Shown piece after piece: positions 21,615 through 32,270 of a stretch of DNA of 33,114 nt; the first letter of the stretch is position 1, and each line of letters opens with the position of its first letter. Origin of the DNA: Hypsibius dujardini (Eukaryota > Tardigrada > Eutardigrada > Parachela > Hypsibiidae). A program made the translations under genes and the position numbers. Location: contig LRSR01000751.1 of the NCBI GenBank assembly GCA_001579985.1, forward strand, positions 1-33,114, given 5' to 3'. A model generated the notes under the pieces. That model saw only the letters and a list, made by a program, of their open reading frames with translations, was not told where the DNA came from and did no database searches.

Positions 21615-22972
21615 ATGGACGAGGGAATGGAGGCTCTGCTGGATTTCGAGGAATTCACTACGGCGGAGGAAGAGAAGCCAGCGACATCTTCAGCGAGGAT
21701 TCCAGATACTGAGACCACTTTAACAACAGCAACAATCGTCGCTTCACCAGCAACAATCGTCGCTTCACCAGCAACAGTCGGCGCTTCACCAGCAACAGTC
21801 ATCGCTTCACCAGCCACAATCGGCGCTTCACCAGCAACAGTCGTCGCTTCACCAGCAACAATCGTCGCTTCAACATCTGCTGCTGCCGTTGATACCCCAG
21901 CATCACCCGAAGCGGTTCGTTCGCCGAAACCGGCCTTGGATGCCAAAAACTCTCAAGACACAGTGGAGGTCAAAATAGAACCGGACGTGGAGACCTCAAC
22001 ATCGTCAGCGCCAGTGAAAAAGAAACGAAAAATTGGTAAGACCGCCGAACCCTTGAATTTCTTAGCGTGTATAGCAATGAATTTGACCCGTAATGAGTGA
22101 ACATTTGATTGATTGGTTGATTGAGTAACATGAAGAGTGATAGGCAAGCGATTGATTGATTGATCAAACCGACACATTGCACTTGACTGGCCGAAGTATC
22201 AATCAATGTATGTTGCACATACTTAACTAAATCAATCAGTGCCTGGCGAACCGCAGCAAGTTTCTCCGCCAGCTTTAGTTATCAAAGCAATATGTCTACG
22301 TGAAGAACCTTTTTGGAAGTGGGAAATGGCGCTCATTATATATGAAGTAATTAGTCATTATCATCTTTTGTTTCAGAGAAGCAAGCGGATTTGTCGAAAG
22401 TCTCCGGTTCCGAATCACCTTCGACAAAAGGTTCCTCGGAGGAATTGCCCACACCGAAAAAGGTTCGGAAGCTGAAACCGGTCCGTGAGGACGGACCGAG
22501 TACGTCACGTGACATTAGCCACAACGCCGACGAGGAAGAGTTGGACGAGCTCTTGGACGACAGCGACGATTTTGAAGGCGATTTTCTCGACCTTGTCCCG
22601 CTGAAGGAGGAAGATCCCGAAGACGTAGCAGAGCGGCAGAAGTTGCAGTTGTTGGTGTCCAATCTCACGGAAGAGCAATTGAACCACTACGAAGTCTATC
22701 GGCGAACGTCCTTACCGAAGGCCTCAGTCCGGCGAATTGTGCAGACTGTCAGCGGTTGCACAGTGTCGCAGAATGTGGTGATCGCCATGGCGGGAATCGC
22801 CAAGATGCATGTGGGAGAACTCGTGGAATCGGCCAAGGACGTCCAGGAGGAGTGGGGCGAGGCGGGTCCGATTCAGCCGAAGCATTTGAGGGAAGCGGAG
22901 AGGCGCCGCCGGAACCGAACGGCGGCACCGACAAAATACCGCCGGAAGACTCAGACTCAACCGTATCCTTAG
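21615..22972 (+). CDS. TAF11: Transcription initiation factor TFIID subunit 11 (TAF11)
   Basis: Nuclear TFIID subunit whose histone fold pairs with TAF13 in the general RNA polymerase II machinery. Two exons, 21615-22035 and 22377-22972, join through GTAAGA/TTTCAG in phase to 338 residues. The N-terminal half is low-complexity with a seven-residue repeat (21729-21875), followed by a basic PKKVRKLKPV segment and an acidic DEEELDELLDDSDDFEGDF stretch. The TAFII28 domain (about residues 225-320) has LQLLVSNLTEEQLNHYEVYR, SVRRIVQTVSGCTVSQNVVI, AMAGIAKMHVGELVE and the end motif PIQPKHLREAERRRR, closely following known TAF11. The first ATG (AAAATGG context) is chosen; an internal ATG at 21627 is possible. 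It is divergently arranged with receptor copy B. Confidence 0.95.
21729..21875 (+). repeat. 21-bp tandem repeat coding seven-residue ATIVASP units in TAF11
   Basis: About seven in-frame copies of a 21-nt unit (GCAACAATCGTCGCTTCACCA and variants) within the non-conserved N-terminus. The unit length preserves the frame, so copy-number change would alter protein length only. Confidence 0.92.
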
Positions 22973-23117
22973 CGGCCGTTTTGGTTTCAGTTAAACTTTT
23001 GCCAATAATGTGTTCGATTTTTCGTGGAAGCTTTTAGACAAGGCTACGACCGCCAGTTTAGATGTCTTGTACCCTTTGATACTGTTACCTTACAACTGTC
23101 GTCTTCTCCCGATCCAC

Positions 23118-23327
23118 CTCTGTCGGATGGGTCAAGCTCGCTTCGAGGCGACCTCTGTCGGATGGGTCAAGCTCGCTCCGAAGCGACTTCTTTCGGCTTG
23201 GTCAAGCTCGGTTCGAAGCGACATCTGTCGGCTGGGTCAATCTCGCTTCGAAGCGACCTCTGTCGGCTGGATCAAGCTCGCTCCGAAGCGACATCTGTCG
23301 GCTGGGTCAATCTCGCTTCGAAGCGAA
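23118..23327. repeat. 35-bp minisatellite, six copies
   Basis: Six head-to-tail units of 35 bp built around CTGTCGG(A/C)TGGGTCAAGCTC and GCTTCGAAGCGAC. The right end runs without a break into the retrotransposon open frame, and the unit contains the codons for the retroelement's RFEAR residues, so the array appears to have grown from retroelement coding sequence. Confidence 0.9.
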
Positions 23328-23750
23328 CGGTGGGGTCGATAATGAACCCTTTCCCTGCCGGGCAATCGATGGCAATGCTGTCCGCCCGTCTTGTACTTCC
23401 GATGTCCACACAGCAGTGCACTCTATAGTCCACCACCAGACCCGTTTTCCGAAAGACCTCGCCTAAAAATTTCTCAACACGGCCTTGATGTGAATTGCGG
23501 AGTAGCTCAGCTTTTGGGCATTTGCGGAAGATGTATGAAAGGGTTTCAACCTCTGTGCAACCCGGAGATCTACACAGGTGTCCGTCCCCGCTCCTGCCTT
23601 GGGAGTGCTCTAACTGCGGCGCTGTTCATCAGCATCTTCAGACCAGTGATCCATTCGGAGCTCGATAGGCCGTGGCGATGGTAGATCCATGAGTTGACAG
23701 CCGGGCATTGCTGTTAAAGCTCTACGCCCTGGGCCACGTTGACGCATTGA
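23272..23750 (-). mobile_element. 3' fragment of an R2-type non-LTR retrotransposon (zinc knuckle plus restriction-like endonuclease)
   Basis: A minus-strand frame runs 101 codons from TGT at 23572-23574 to TGA at 23272-23274. It starts CRSPGC, then VETLSYIFRKCPKAELLR, giving the C-x4-C ... C zinc-knuckle-like pattern. After about 45 residues come RRADSIAID and IIDPTVRFE, the RRPD...DPT(I/V)RFE signature of the restriction-like endonuclease at the C-terminus of R2/NeSL-type retrotransposons. Just upstream the homologous frame (NSAAVRALPRQERGRTP) is in another register, so a frameshift separates them. The end of the endonuclease dissolves into the 35-bp minisatellite. Dead 5'-truncated copy. 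Confidence 0.7.
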
Positions 23751-23759
23751 TGACTATTG

Positions 23760-24237
23760 GTCGAACTCCTGCCTGCGCTACACTTCCCGCATTTGGTTCA
23801 TTTGGTTCATTTGGTTCACGGGACTGAATAGCAGCTGCGGGTTTACGTGAAGTAGAAGCAAAGAAAATAAAACCTTAACCCCTGCGCGTGCGGTTCCTAC
23901 CAACTCCCAGTCTGTAGTTTGGATCAGAGTGAGAATCCTCAGGGTGAATTTTAGTTGTGAGAAAAAACCCTCAAATGTTACAGCTCTTAACAAACGCATG
24001 ATCATGTTCCGACCAGGTTGAATTTGGTTGAACTGAACACGGGCAGTTACACGTGTAATTGTACAATAGATTCGACGGTCGAGTTTCTGAAGAGAAAAGT
24101 CAACATAGCAAAATCGTGACCTGGCTGTATGTTAATTATAACTTTGAGAATACGAATTCGTAGTTCGTACTAGCTAGCGGGGTGGTGCAATAGAAAAATG
24201 CCGTGCATATGGCCTACTACTACGAATGTAGATAGCG
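23760..24237. other. Spacer and 3' flank of the GPCR gene
   Basis: No coding signal recognised. A 9-bp TTTGGTTCA repeat (three copies) lies at about 23792-23820. The 3' UTR of the GPCR may extend into this stretch. Confidence 0.5.
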
Positions 24238-24428
24238 CTCTTAATGTAATACATTACTGTACTGTCGCGATTCTAACGGCCGTTTTTTGGCCCTAACAGT
24301 AAATTACGACCCCCGGGCCCTGGCCGGGCTGGAATTGAATCCGTGACGTCACAGAGTCTTGCACGGGGGGAGGCGGGGCTAAGCTGGCCGTTAGAATCGC
24401 GACAGTACAGTACTCTTAATGTAATACA
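24238..24428. mobile_element. Small TIR element with a 16-bp flanking direct repeat
   Basis: Perfect 27-bp terminal inverted repeats (24255-24281 and 24386-24412, outer end TACTGTACTGTCGCGATTC) bound a 158-bp GC-rich non-coding element. The flanks CTCTTAATGTAATACA at 24238-24253 and 24413-24428 are identical over 16 bp and look like a target-site duplication, longer than usual for cut-and-paste elements. Confidence 0.82.
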
Positions 24429-24485
24429 GAAAGTCTTCTAAAAAAACGATCAGGCCACCGTAATCAACTACGGACGGAATGCGAC

Positions 24486-26767
24486 TCAAGGCATGCGGAA
24501 ATTCAACTTTGACGAGATACTGAGCCGACAGTTCCTAACCACCAGCGACATTGATCTTGTCGACTCGAGCGATTTCCGCCGACTGTCCGATGTTGAGCGA
24601 TCGGTCGCAGAATCCGACGGCTGATTGCCCATCAACACTTTCACGCCCTTCCGGAACCTCGGGTTGGCTCCACAATACAGGAGGAAGTTGGCGGAAAAAT
24701 TGACATTCAGCAGGACATTGAGAATGGGTGCTAAGACCGCCACAGTCCGCGGGTGGAGCTGATGAATACAGGCTTTGTTTAACAGGAACAAAACGTTCCC
24801 AGCAAACCCCGGCATCTGAGTCAGCAAGTAGCACAGGGAACAGGCCAAGAGCATCGCCACAGCGCCCCTGTCCACGCCCCGGGAACGATGTTCCCCGACG
24901 TGCAGGCTCTCACGTCGGACTCGATGTTGACGCGCAATCACGCGGAGCAGCAGGGCGTTGAGGAGTAATATCGCAATAAAGGTGCCGATCTGAATGAAAG
25001 CCTACACACACCAACGTAAATGGCAAGAATTAACCCGAGCACGCGTAAGTCCTGTACAAATGTGCCTGCTCCCTGTTGCGGGGCGTAAATTGCTTATAGA
25101 ATGGAGGGTGCGTCGAAATGTCGGTGAAGTACCCGGGTCTTTCGCTTTTCGATTCCATGGAAGGTACAAGTGGAACATGTGACAGTAATTTTTACTGGGC
25201 ACTGTGTATGTACACACGTGGTCACAATTTTGGGTGGCAGACTTTAAGCCAAAAAGGGTGGTCTGAGTTCGAGCCGAATTCTCAAGCAAGCTCAAGCCAA
25301 GAGTGGCTCAAACTCAGACCACCCTGATGGCTCGAACTCTGCCACCCAAAATTGTGGCCATGTGTGTAGTGTGTATATAAGCGGTCACGGTGCCTAATAC
25401 CGAATTGCAACGTAGCTTTTTTCAAACGAAATTTGTAATGCTGTGCTCAATGTGTCGAATGAAAGGAATAAAACCGGGAACCGGAAATGGCGGTACGAAG
25501 TGCTATGTCTCGAGGTCATCTTCACATGTATCTCTGTATGCCTGACGTATGTAGGAATAGTCTGATGCACTTACGAGAGCCCAGACGTAGGTCCCGTACC
25601 ATTCCAACAATATCTTCGGTCGAGGGGGCACCCTGGGAGGACGGGGAACCGCCGCAATGAACTGAGTGTAAAACCAGTAGTAGTCCACCAGGCGAACAAC
25701 CGCGATCCCAGCTGCGACGGACACCACGCCGGTGACAACATACAGACTGCGCTGTCCGTGACTGAATATCAGGTGTTTCAGCGGATACCGGATTGCCAGG
25801 AACCTCTCCAGAGTGAACGCCACGATCATCCTGTTTGAGGAAAACAAATCAACGGCCAGAATCTTGATCTTACTGTACGTAAAGCCTTGTTATCGCACCC
25901 GACGGCGCTGATCGCAATTCGCGAAGCCGCCGGATGAGCCTAATTTACATACCAAGCCGAGGCGATTACGCAAGTTTCTTGAAGGAACATGGTAAATCCG
26001 TTCAAACGGTCCACCATGTCTCGAATAGCTGGTCGTGGAAGTCCGTGTACCTCGCCATCATAATTCGAAATGTAGGAGATGATGGCACTCCACCTGTCAA
26101 ACGAAATTGTTATCGCGGTTGCTTCGACAAGCACATTACCAATCCGTGAGAACGGGGTAGAGAGTCACGAGAATGACAGAAGACCGACCGACCAACAGAC
26201 CAACAGCCTTGCAGGCAAGCAAACAGACAGGCAGGCAGACAGGCAGACAGAAAGACAAACAGACAGACAGACAGACAGGCAGACAAACAGACAGACAGAC
26301 AAACAGACAGGCAGGCAGACAAGCAGACAGACAGGCAGACAGACAGAGAAACAGACAGACAGACAGGCAGACAGACAGACAGACGGACCGATAATCAGGC
26401 AGAGACAGCTGCCGAAAGGGAAAGAAATTACTGTGAATTGCTGGCTTTGAGAAAGGTCATATAAGAAGGCAGACAAGAGGTGCTTAGATGAAACGTAGTG
26501 CGCTCACATATACACCAGATCCGTGATTGCAACCGCACTCAGATAAACCCCTTTCGAACCGAATGGTTTATCCAGCCGTAAGACCAACAAATTCAGTACG
26601 TTCCCAATTGTGGTGAGCAGCAGCAGAAGAGGATAGGAACAAAGATCCAAGTAGCGGATGGACGGTGGCTGAGGACGTTGTGAGTGAACCGAGGTCGGCC
26701 AACCGCATTTGTCGAGAGATATCGCAGCAGGCAAGGTCGAATTCAGCGAAGAGTTAGCAAAGTTCAT
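24486..26767 (-). CDS. Class A (rhodopsin-family) neuropeptide-type GPCR, FMRFamide-receptor-like
   Basis: Seven-transmembrane receptor, probably for a peptide. Exons 26767-26508, 26093-25953, 25830-25575 and 25001-24486 join in phase to 390 residues. The N-terminus has NSS and NST glycosylation sites. TM1 (about residues 41-63) contains LLTTIGNVLNLLVL with the conserved GN; TM2 begins YLSAVAITDLVYM with the conserved D; TM3 ends in FTLERFLAIRYPLK (ERF in place of DRY, typical of FMRFamide-receptor-like proteins); TM6 has CYLLTQMPGF; TM7 has NVNFSANFLLYC in place of canonical NPxxY. A Ser/Arg-rich tail follows. The ligand is not shown by sequence. An intron holds a CAGA array and another a MITE. 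Confidence 0.87.
25212..25367. mobile_element. Hairpin MITE in a GPCR intron
   Basis: Arms 25212-25275 and 25305-25367 are near-perfect reverse complements around a 29-nt loop; the arm includes CACAATTTTGGGTGGCAGA and GGGTGGTCTGAG. The outer ends read ACACACGTGG/ACACACATGG. Non-coding, in the intron 25002-25574. Confidence 0.85.
26165..26395. repeat. (CAGA)n microsatellite in a GPCR intron
   Basis: Interrupted CAGA/CAGG array filling much of the intron 26094-26507. Long open frames here on both strands are products of the repeat. Confidence 0.92.
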
Positions 26768-27830
26768 GTTCAGCTCATGTGAAAAATATTTAGCAAGTAG
26801 ATTACTAATGACGAAGATTCAAAAGCAACGAGCAGGTTAAGTATTTCAGTGATGAGTCACCATTCCACGGCTAACCCGCAATGTGCAAAGTAAAAAGTGA
26901 ATAGGATGTCACGTTGGGTAAATTCCGCAGAATCATCCGGTGCGCCGCGCTTGAACTCATGATGGTTGAGCCAATACTGGAATCTCTCTCTCTCTAATTT
27001 TATTCCTGCAAACAAAGACCAAGTTGTGTTTATCTGGAAAAAAAGAGTAGTGAATGGAAGAAAACAGCCGTGGGGACTTTCAATGGCGATGACGATCGCA
27101 CAAAGACGCATCAGGCGGCTTCGCTCCCGCCTCCCCTTTTCATTGAGTACCGCAACACTTCATCCCGGGAGCTAAGCGCAGAAACGCGTCCTCGCATTCC
27201 CCTTTCCCATTTATCTGATTGAGACCGTGCCAAGTTTGTTTTCGGGCATTAAGAGGACCGAAAGAGGTCAATCACGACGAATCACATCATATATGATGAT
27301 GACGTGCGGCGACTGCTTAATGCTCTGCCGTTAAGAAAGACGCCCATTTGCGCGACCGAAGGAGCTGCTAAACGACAACCGGAAGTTTAGCGCGATTAAA
27401 TTGAGACACGCCAATCGCTCTTTCTGTTTAGATCCTTCACGTTATCACCCACCGACAGGCAGGACAATCGTTTCCTTTTAACAATTGAGAAGGAACAACA
27501 AAAAGGAGAGGAAAGTTGCCGCAGCGGTAGTCAAATGTTAACGCACAATTAGGAGATCCCTATATCGCAGTGAAAATAACTCCAGTGGGAGTCGGGCGTC
27601 ACAGAATGTTAAGATGACAAATTGAATTGAACAAAGTGGGCACAGTAGATTTCTAAGAAAGAAGATGACAACCACTGAGAAACTGAGACATGAACAAAAA
27701 CAGTCACAGGACAAAAACCGGCATACAAGTAGACAAAAGACATATGACTATGCGGACAGAGAGACTGGCAGGCAGACGGACAGGCAAACAGACAAGCAAA
27801 CAGAGAGACAGATAAGCACGTAGACAGATG

Positions 27831-27863
<33 letters not shown>

Positions 27864-27950
27864 GGAGACAGACAGACAGACAAACAGGCAGGCAGACAAA
27901 CAGACGGACGGACAGACAGACAAACAGGCAGGCAGACAAACAGACGGACG

Positions 27951-27983
<33 letters not shown>

Positions 27984-28061
27984 GCAGACACGCAAACCCA
28001 CAGACTTGCATGTGACTATCGATATGTAGACTTTGAATGCGCGGGTCAATTACCTTGAATG
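26768..28061. other. Spacer between the GPCR and PGGHG genes
   Basis: Both neighbours are on the minus strand, so this holds the 5' region of the GPCR and the 3' flank of PGGHG. No coding signal recognised. A CAGA array occupies about 27750-27990, and a short palindrome (CATCATATATGATG) lies at about 27286. Confidence 0.5.
27750..27990. repeat. (CAGA)n microsatellite with a 53-bp higher-order duplication
   Basis: CAGA/CAAA/CAGG units. Within it a segment reading GACAAACAGGCAGGCAGACA and onward (from about 27878) is repeated immediately downstream (from about 27920), so the array has grown by segmental as well as unit duplication. Confidence 0.85.
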
Positions 28062-29206
28062 TCAAGTTGTTTTGGAAAGCTGCAAAATTGAGGAGGGCTC
28101 TCGCTGGTAAGTGACTGTGTGATTCAGGTGAAGCAAGTGTCGGCCTCCGCTGAGTGTCTCAACGATCAAGTCCACCGGGAAATCAGGCACGGCTCCCAGC
28201 GTTACCGCTATCGTATCCGTAGTGAAATCAAACGCAAAATTGAGATGACAGCCGAGGTACTTTGCGCCCGTTACGCTCCATCGGGTTGTTCCCGGGAGCG
28301 CCATTGGATTGAAGGCCAAGTGGTCGCTGCGTAGTCTAAATCCCCCATATCCGTTGATGACTGACTTTAAAAAGCCAAACAAAAGTAATATGATTAGGTC
28401 CAACCGGCAATAGTCGTGCGAAGGCAGAGTACTGAAGCTGTTTACCTGGAGGAATCCCCCCATACCCGTAAGAAAGTTCACGGCCCCATCACCGCCGGCA
28501 TATTCCGACCACACCTGTAACAGCGAAATGTTGATAATCCTCATGTTAATCCGCTCACAGAAAAAAAGAACTGTTGACGGAGAAGCTTACACCAAACGGC
28601 GCTTGTGAATGTTCCGTGTATTTGGCGAATAACACGTCAGCATCCTTTCTCCTACCCAGCTCGAGATAACCAACCGCAAACATGGACCAAGTCATCGCCG
28701 GTCCGGTCAACACGGTAATCTGCCGACACAATAATGAGCGACCATCAAAGCAGAGGGGGGCGAGGACTCGTGAATATATTTGATTGAATTACATATGTTT
28801 ACTGAGCAGTGTGCTTAGTGTCTACCTCGCGATAGGTGTCAAGATCAGTCTCTTTCATTTCCCGGCTCATTTCCATCTCAAGAGGATATCCCAGCAAGAT
28901 AACGTCCGCCTGCTTGACGGTGCGGTTTCTGCAAACCCGGTCAGGGTCAACGGTGAAGCCGTCGAATTCCGGGTGATACGCTCTCCCGTCCGGGGTAGTT
29001 CCAGTCGGGATAGGGATCTTCGCTGCAGTGGAGTTCCAGCGAGAAATACGGGCATCGTGCTTGCCGATCAAATCCAGCACGTATGATGGCAATCTGTAAT
29101 AGTGGAGTAAATCAATAATGTCAGCCACCTGTCCACAGCTTAATACGACCTTTATTTTTTCCCACTAGACAGACAAACAGACCGGCAGACAGACAAACAA
29201 ACAGAC

Positions 29207-29265
<59 letters not shown>

Positions 29266-31844
29266 TAGATAATGAAGTTGTCTGCAAAAGATCCATCAGT
29301 CATAGGGCCGAATTTGAACCAGAAATGTCGATAACGGAAAAGGCTTAACAGTCACAGGCTCATAGCAAAATCCAAGAAAAATGAGGGAACACAACAAACA
29401 GGAGGACAATAAACAGCGCGATTGGTAACGCATTTGAAGAAGCGTAATAGTTGATTACTTACTGGAGTGCTAGTTTAGCCGCATAATTGGTGAACGCAGA
29501 GTTGTTGACGGGATAGTGGTATTCGTCTGGTCCCATCACGCCTGGAAAAAATATCGTCATGGTATTCATTAATACATTCGTAACGGTTAATCTGACCATG
29601 AGTATAGGCGCTTACTGTTTATGCTGCAAGTTGTGTCGTTGTCAGACATAACGGTCAAGCTCTGCCACCAAGCGGCGATTTCTTCCACAAGTCGATCTAA
29701 TCCCATGTCCTGGATGAGTTGTTTCTTATTGTTGGAAGCGTAGAGAAACTGCCGGACAGCGAAGGCAATGTCGGCGGTTACGTGGTGCTGGTAGTCAGCG
29801 GCTGGAGGCCACGGGGTTGTTTCCACTCCTGGGCAGAAGAGAATACGTCATCAGAATCTCAACATCAAATAGAATTTATTGAGAATTTATTGGGAATTTA
29901 TTGAGAATTTATTGAGCAGCTCAAAACGCTTTCGTTAAAAACCGACCGGTCATTCCCGCTTCCCAAGGGAATTTCGCGCCCTCTTTGCCGAATGCGTCTG
30001 CATTCTTGAGTGCTTGGTCGAGAATCCGAATCCTCGCCTCGATTAAAATACGCGCTTGATCCGGATGGAAGAAGAGAATCGGGGGAAACTAAGTGCGATA
30101 AAGAATACGAATGAAAACGGCGTTCAACTGCGCACTTCAACGTCGAATATTTTGAGGCAGGAACCGAGACTAAATTATCGTTAGCCAGTTTTGCAACAGA
30201 GACAAATCGCATGTCCGTACTGCACCAATATCCCTTACCATCCACATTTCGGTATCCCAGAAGGAATGCCCGAGGTAGTCCTGATCGATCTCCGCTCCCG
30301 GGGCACCACGAGCTAAGCCACCTGAAATGAGACATTTACGGCAATGAGCACCATTAAGTGTTAAACAGTTGGTCCGTGCATAATTCTCGAATCGCTCTTA
30401 ACCTGGACTAAGTCCAATGAATCCATGTCCACAATCGGCGTTTGGCAGCGAACTCAGCAGAAAATAGAAAGTACTGTACAACGCTTGAGCGAGCGCAAAA
30501 TTCTCCGCAGGATCCACTTCAATCCGTCCGCTTTCCCAGTATTCGCTCCACTTGGCGACATGGGAGGCGCGGAGACTCGGAAAGTCAATGTCCATGGCGT
30601 CCAGCAGGCTCTGATGAGGTTCACAAAGCAAATTGTAAGATGTCTGTGGCTCGTACAAATTTAACTTAGTTTTAAATGTCTTACCGCAACGGTTTCTTTT
30701 CCCTCACTACCTACTGATAAATATAAAACTAAATCCAGATTGTTCCCGGTAACAGTGATTTCTCTTTCCAACGGCCAGTTCGAATACCACGCCACAGTCA
30801 CCGGTGACTTCGGACTTTCAGCCACTTCCGGTGTTCGAGTAAAGCCCTGACTAACACTGTAGTGGCGCAAGAGAGCGGAACTGAAAGAAGATTAGGAATT
30901 TTAATCACATGTTCAGCTATTTTATGTCTATCTGTCTGCCCATCCGTCTGTCTGCCCGTCTGTCTGTCTGCCCGTCTGTCTGTCTGCCCGTCTGTGTGTC
31001 TGTGTGTCTGCCTGTCTGCCTGTCTGTCTGTCTGTCTGTCTGTCCTTACCCGGTTGTTTCCGTGTACGGAAACTCCTTCGTCCGCACAAACTCGATATCC
31101 GGACTGACCAATAAGTCCGTCGGTGGTATGTCAATCAGTTCAACAATTACGCTTTCGGTTCCAGGGGCAAACTCAACGAGCAACCGCATCACCAGCAGGT
31201 GAGGATGCAGACGATGTGCAAAAATTTCACGCGTCAAGGTGACCGAACCGTCTTCTAAAACCTTATTCTCCCTGAATATTCCTACACAAGAAGAAGTACC
31301 TAAGTAACCTGCGAAGCCACGCAGGCAATATTGACTCAGTACGATCGCAGTACCTTCTTTCAAGTTCAGCTGGTAACTTTCGACCACGGGGACATTCTTC
31401 ATCGCTGTTTTGAAGCCAATCAGTGATGGTATCCGTGCTCTCGAGCTGTTGCATCCGAGTCCATCGTACAGACCATTCATATGGACGTATGGGCTTAATG
31501 CTACGGTGGCTACATGGCCATTGCCCACTTCCGGCATGAAACGGTCCTCTGGCAATCTGTTTGTAAATAACAGAAAAAACGGACAAATGAATTCAGCACA
31601 TGCGCATATAAGCGACTGCTAAATATCGGCAAAATATCTATAAAACCTGTTGCAAGGTTCAACTTCCTTACATTTTAGCCTCGAACAAATACGGCAAGTG
31701 TGTTTCGCCATGCAGAGGAGGTTGCGTTGGTTGCATCGTTGGTTGAGGTTGCGTTGGTTGCATCGTTGGTTGAGGTCGCGTTGGTTGCATCATTGGTTGA
31801 GGTCGCGTTGGTTGCATCGTTGGTTGAGGTCGCGTTAATTGCAT
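28062..31844 (-). CDS. PGGHG: Protein-glucosylgalactosylhydroxylysine glucosidase (GH65, PGGHG/ATHL1-like)
   Basis: GH65-family enzyme that removes glucose from glucosyl-galactosyl-hydroxylysine of collagens. Exons: 31844-31672, 31556-31354, 31281-31050, 30880-30685, 30643-30403, 30321-30239, 30088-29947, 29828-29616, 29541-29463, 29093-28826, 28719-28591, 28514-28446, 28364-28062; all join in phase to 2331 nt (776 aa plus stop). Signatures: RFMPEVGNGHVAT and HMNGLYDG near the N-terminus, GHSFWDTEMWM, the GPDEYHYPVNNS block whose Glu is the general acid of GH65, VKQADVILLGYP, GPAMTWSMFAVGYLELG and GGDGAVNFLTGMGGFLQ. The final 100 residues match the beta-sandwich tail. The N-terminus is unusual: in-frame ATGs occur only within a 27-bp minisatellite, and an in-frame stop lies upstream at 31902-31904. 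Exon 1 start is therefore uncertain; the rest is firm. Confidence 0.93.
29165..29275. repeat. (CAGA)n microsatellite in a PGGHG intron
   Basis: About 25 units, the last dozen or more pure, within the 369-nt intron 29094-29462. Confidence 0.93.
29871..29916. repeat. 12-bp tandem repeat in a PGGHG intron
   Basis: Four copies of GAATTTATTGAG with one base change, within the intron 29829-29946. Confidence 0.88.
30925..31045. repeat. (TCTG)n microsatellite in a PGGHG intron
   Basis: TCTG/CCTG/CCCG units in an array that abuts the splice donor of the exon 31281-31050: only the GTAAGGA of the donor separates the array from the exon. Confidence 0.92.
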
Positions 31845-31882
31845 CATTGGTTGAGGTTGCGTATGTTGAATCGTTGGTTGAA
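31720..31882. repeat. 27-bp minisatellite at the 5' end of the PGGHG coding region
   Basis: Six copies of a 27-nt unit; the minus-strand frame that joins the conserved enzyme encodes nine-residue QPT(Q/R)PQPTM-type units. Each unit carries an in-frame ATG (31734-31736, 31761-31763, 31788-31790, 31815-31817, 31842-31844). Other frames are also open because 27 is divisible by three. Confidence 0.92.
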
Positions 31883-31904
31883 CTTGCAGCTGGTCGCATC
31901 GTTA

Positions 31905-32270
31905 GCCCAGCGACGAGAAGAGTTGCATCTGATCGACGTTGCGCTTGGTGTGCTAGCAATAGCTAGAGGTAGCATTCGAAATGATCGATAGACGAGCTTG
32001 CGATAGCGGCATCGATGAGTCACATCGTGATGGTCGCACAGCAAAGTGGTAAGCCGGTAACGCATGTGCCCTGTCAGTTCATCCACCCACCAATCAATGA
32101 AATGATTAAAGCAAGCAACAGCAGTAAGATTACATTTGCTAAACCGACTGGTCAGTTAAAAAGTAACGCTCGAGTAACGGAACCGTTAAAGATGAAGAAA
32201 AAATAGCTCGAAATTCAGTAATGAAAATATCCCTGTCAGCCATCAAACAGCCGTGCTCTTCCTATCTACA
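31905..32270. promoter_or_regulatory. Upstream flank of PGGHG
   Basis: No clear coding exon. By position it should contain the 5' UTR and promoter of PGGHG. A minus-strand open frame at 31844-32086 does not join the enzyme frame and lacks any domain. Confidence 0.35.

Noticed and set aside
22156-22508. Additional open frames within the TAF11 intron and exon 2 on the minus strand
   Set aside because: They are antisense to the TAFII28 domain or contain TGAT repeats; no independent support.
31675-31966. Repeat proteins read in other frames of the 27-bp minisatellite (ATSTNDATN on minus, VALVASLVE on plus)
   Set aside because: 27 is a multiple of three, so every frame stays open. Only the QPT frame joins the conserved glucosidase exons.
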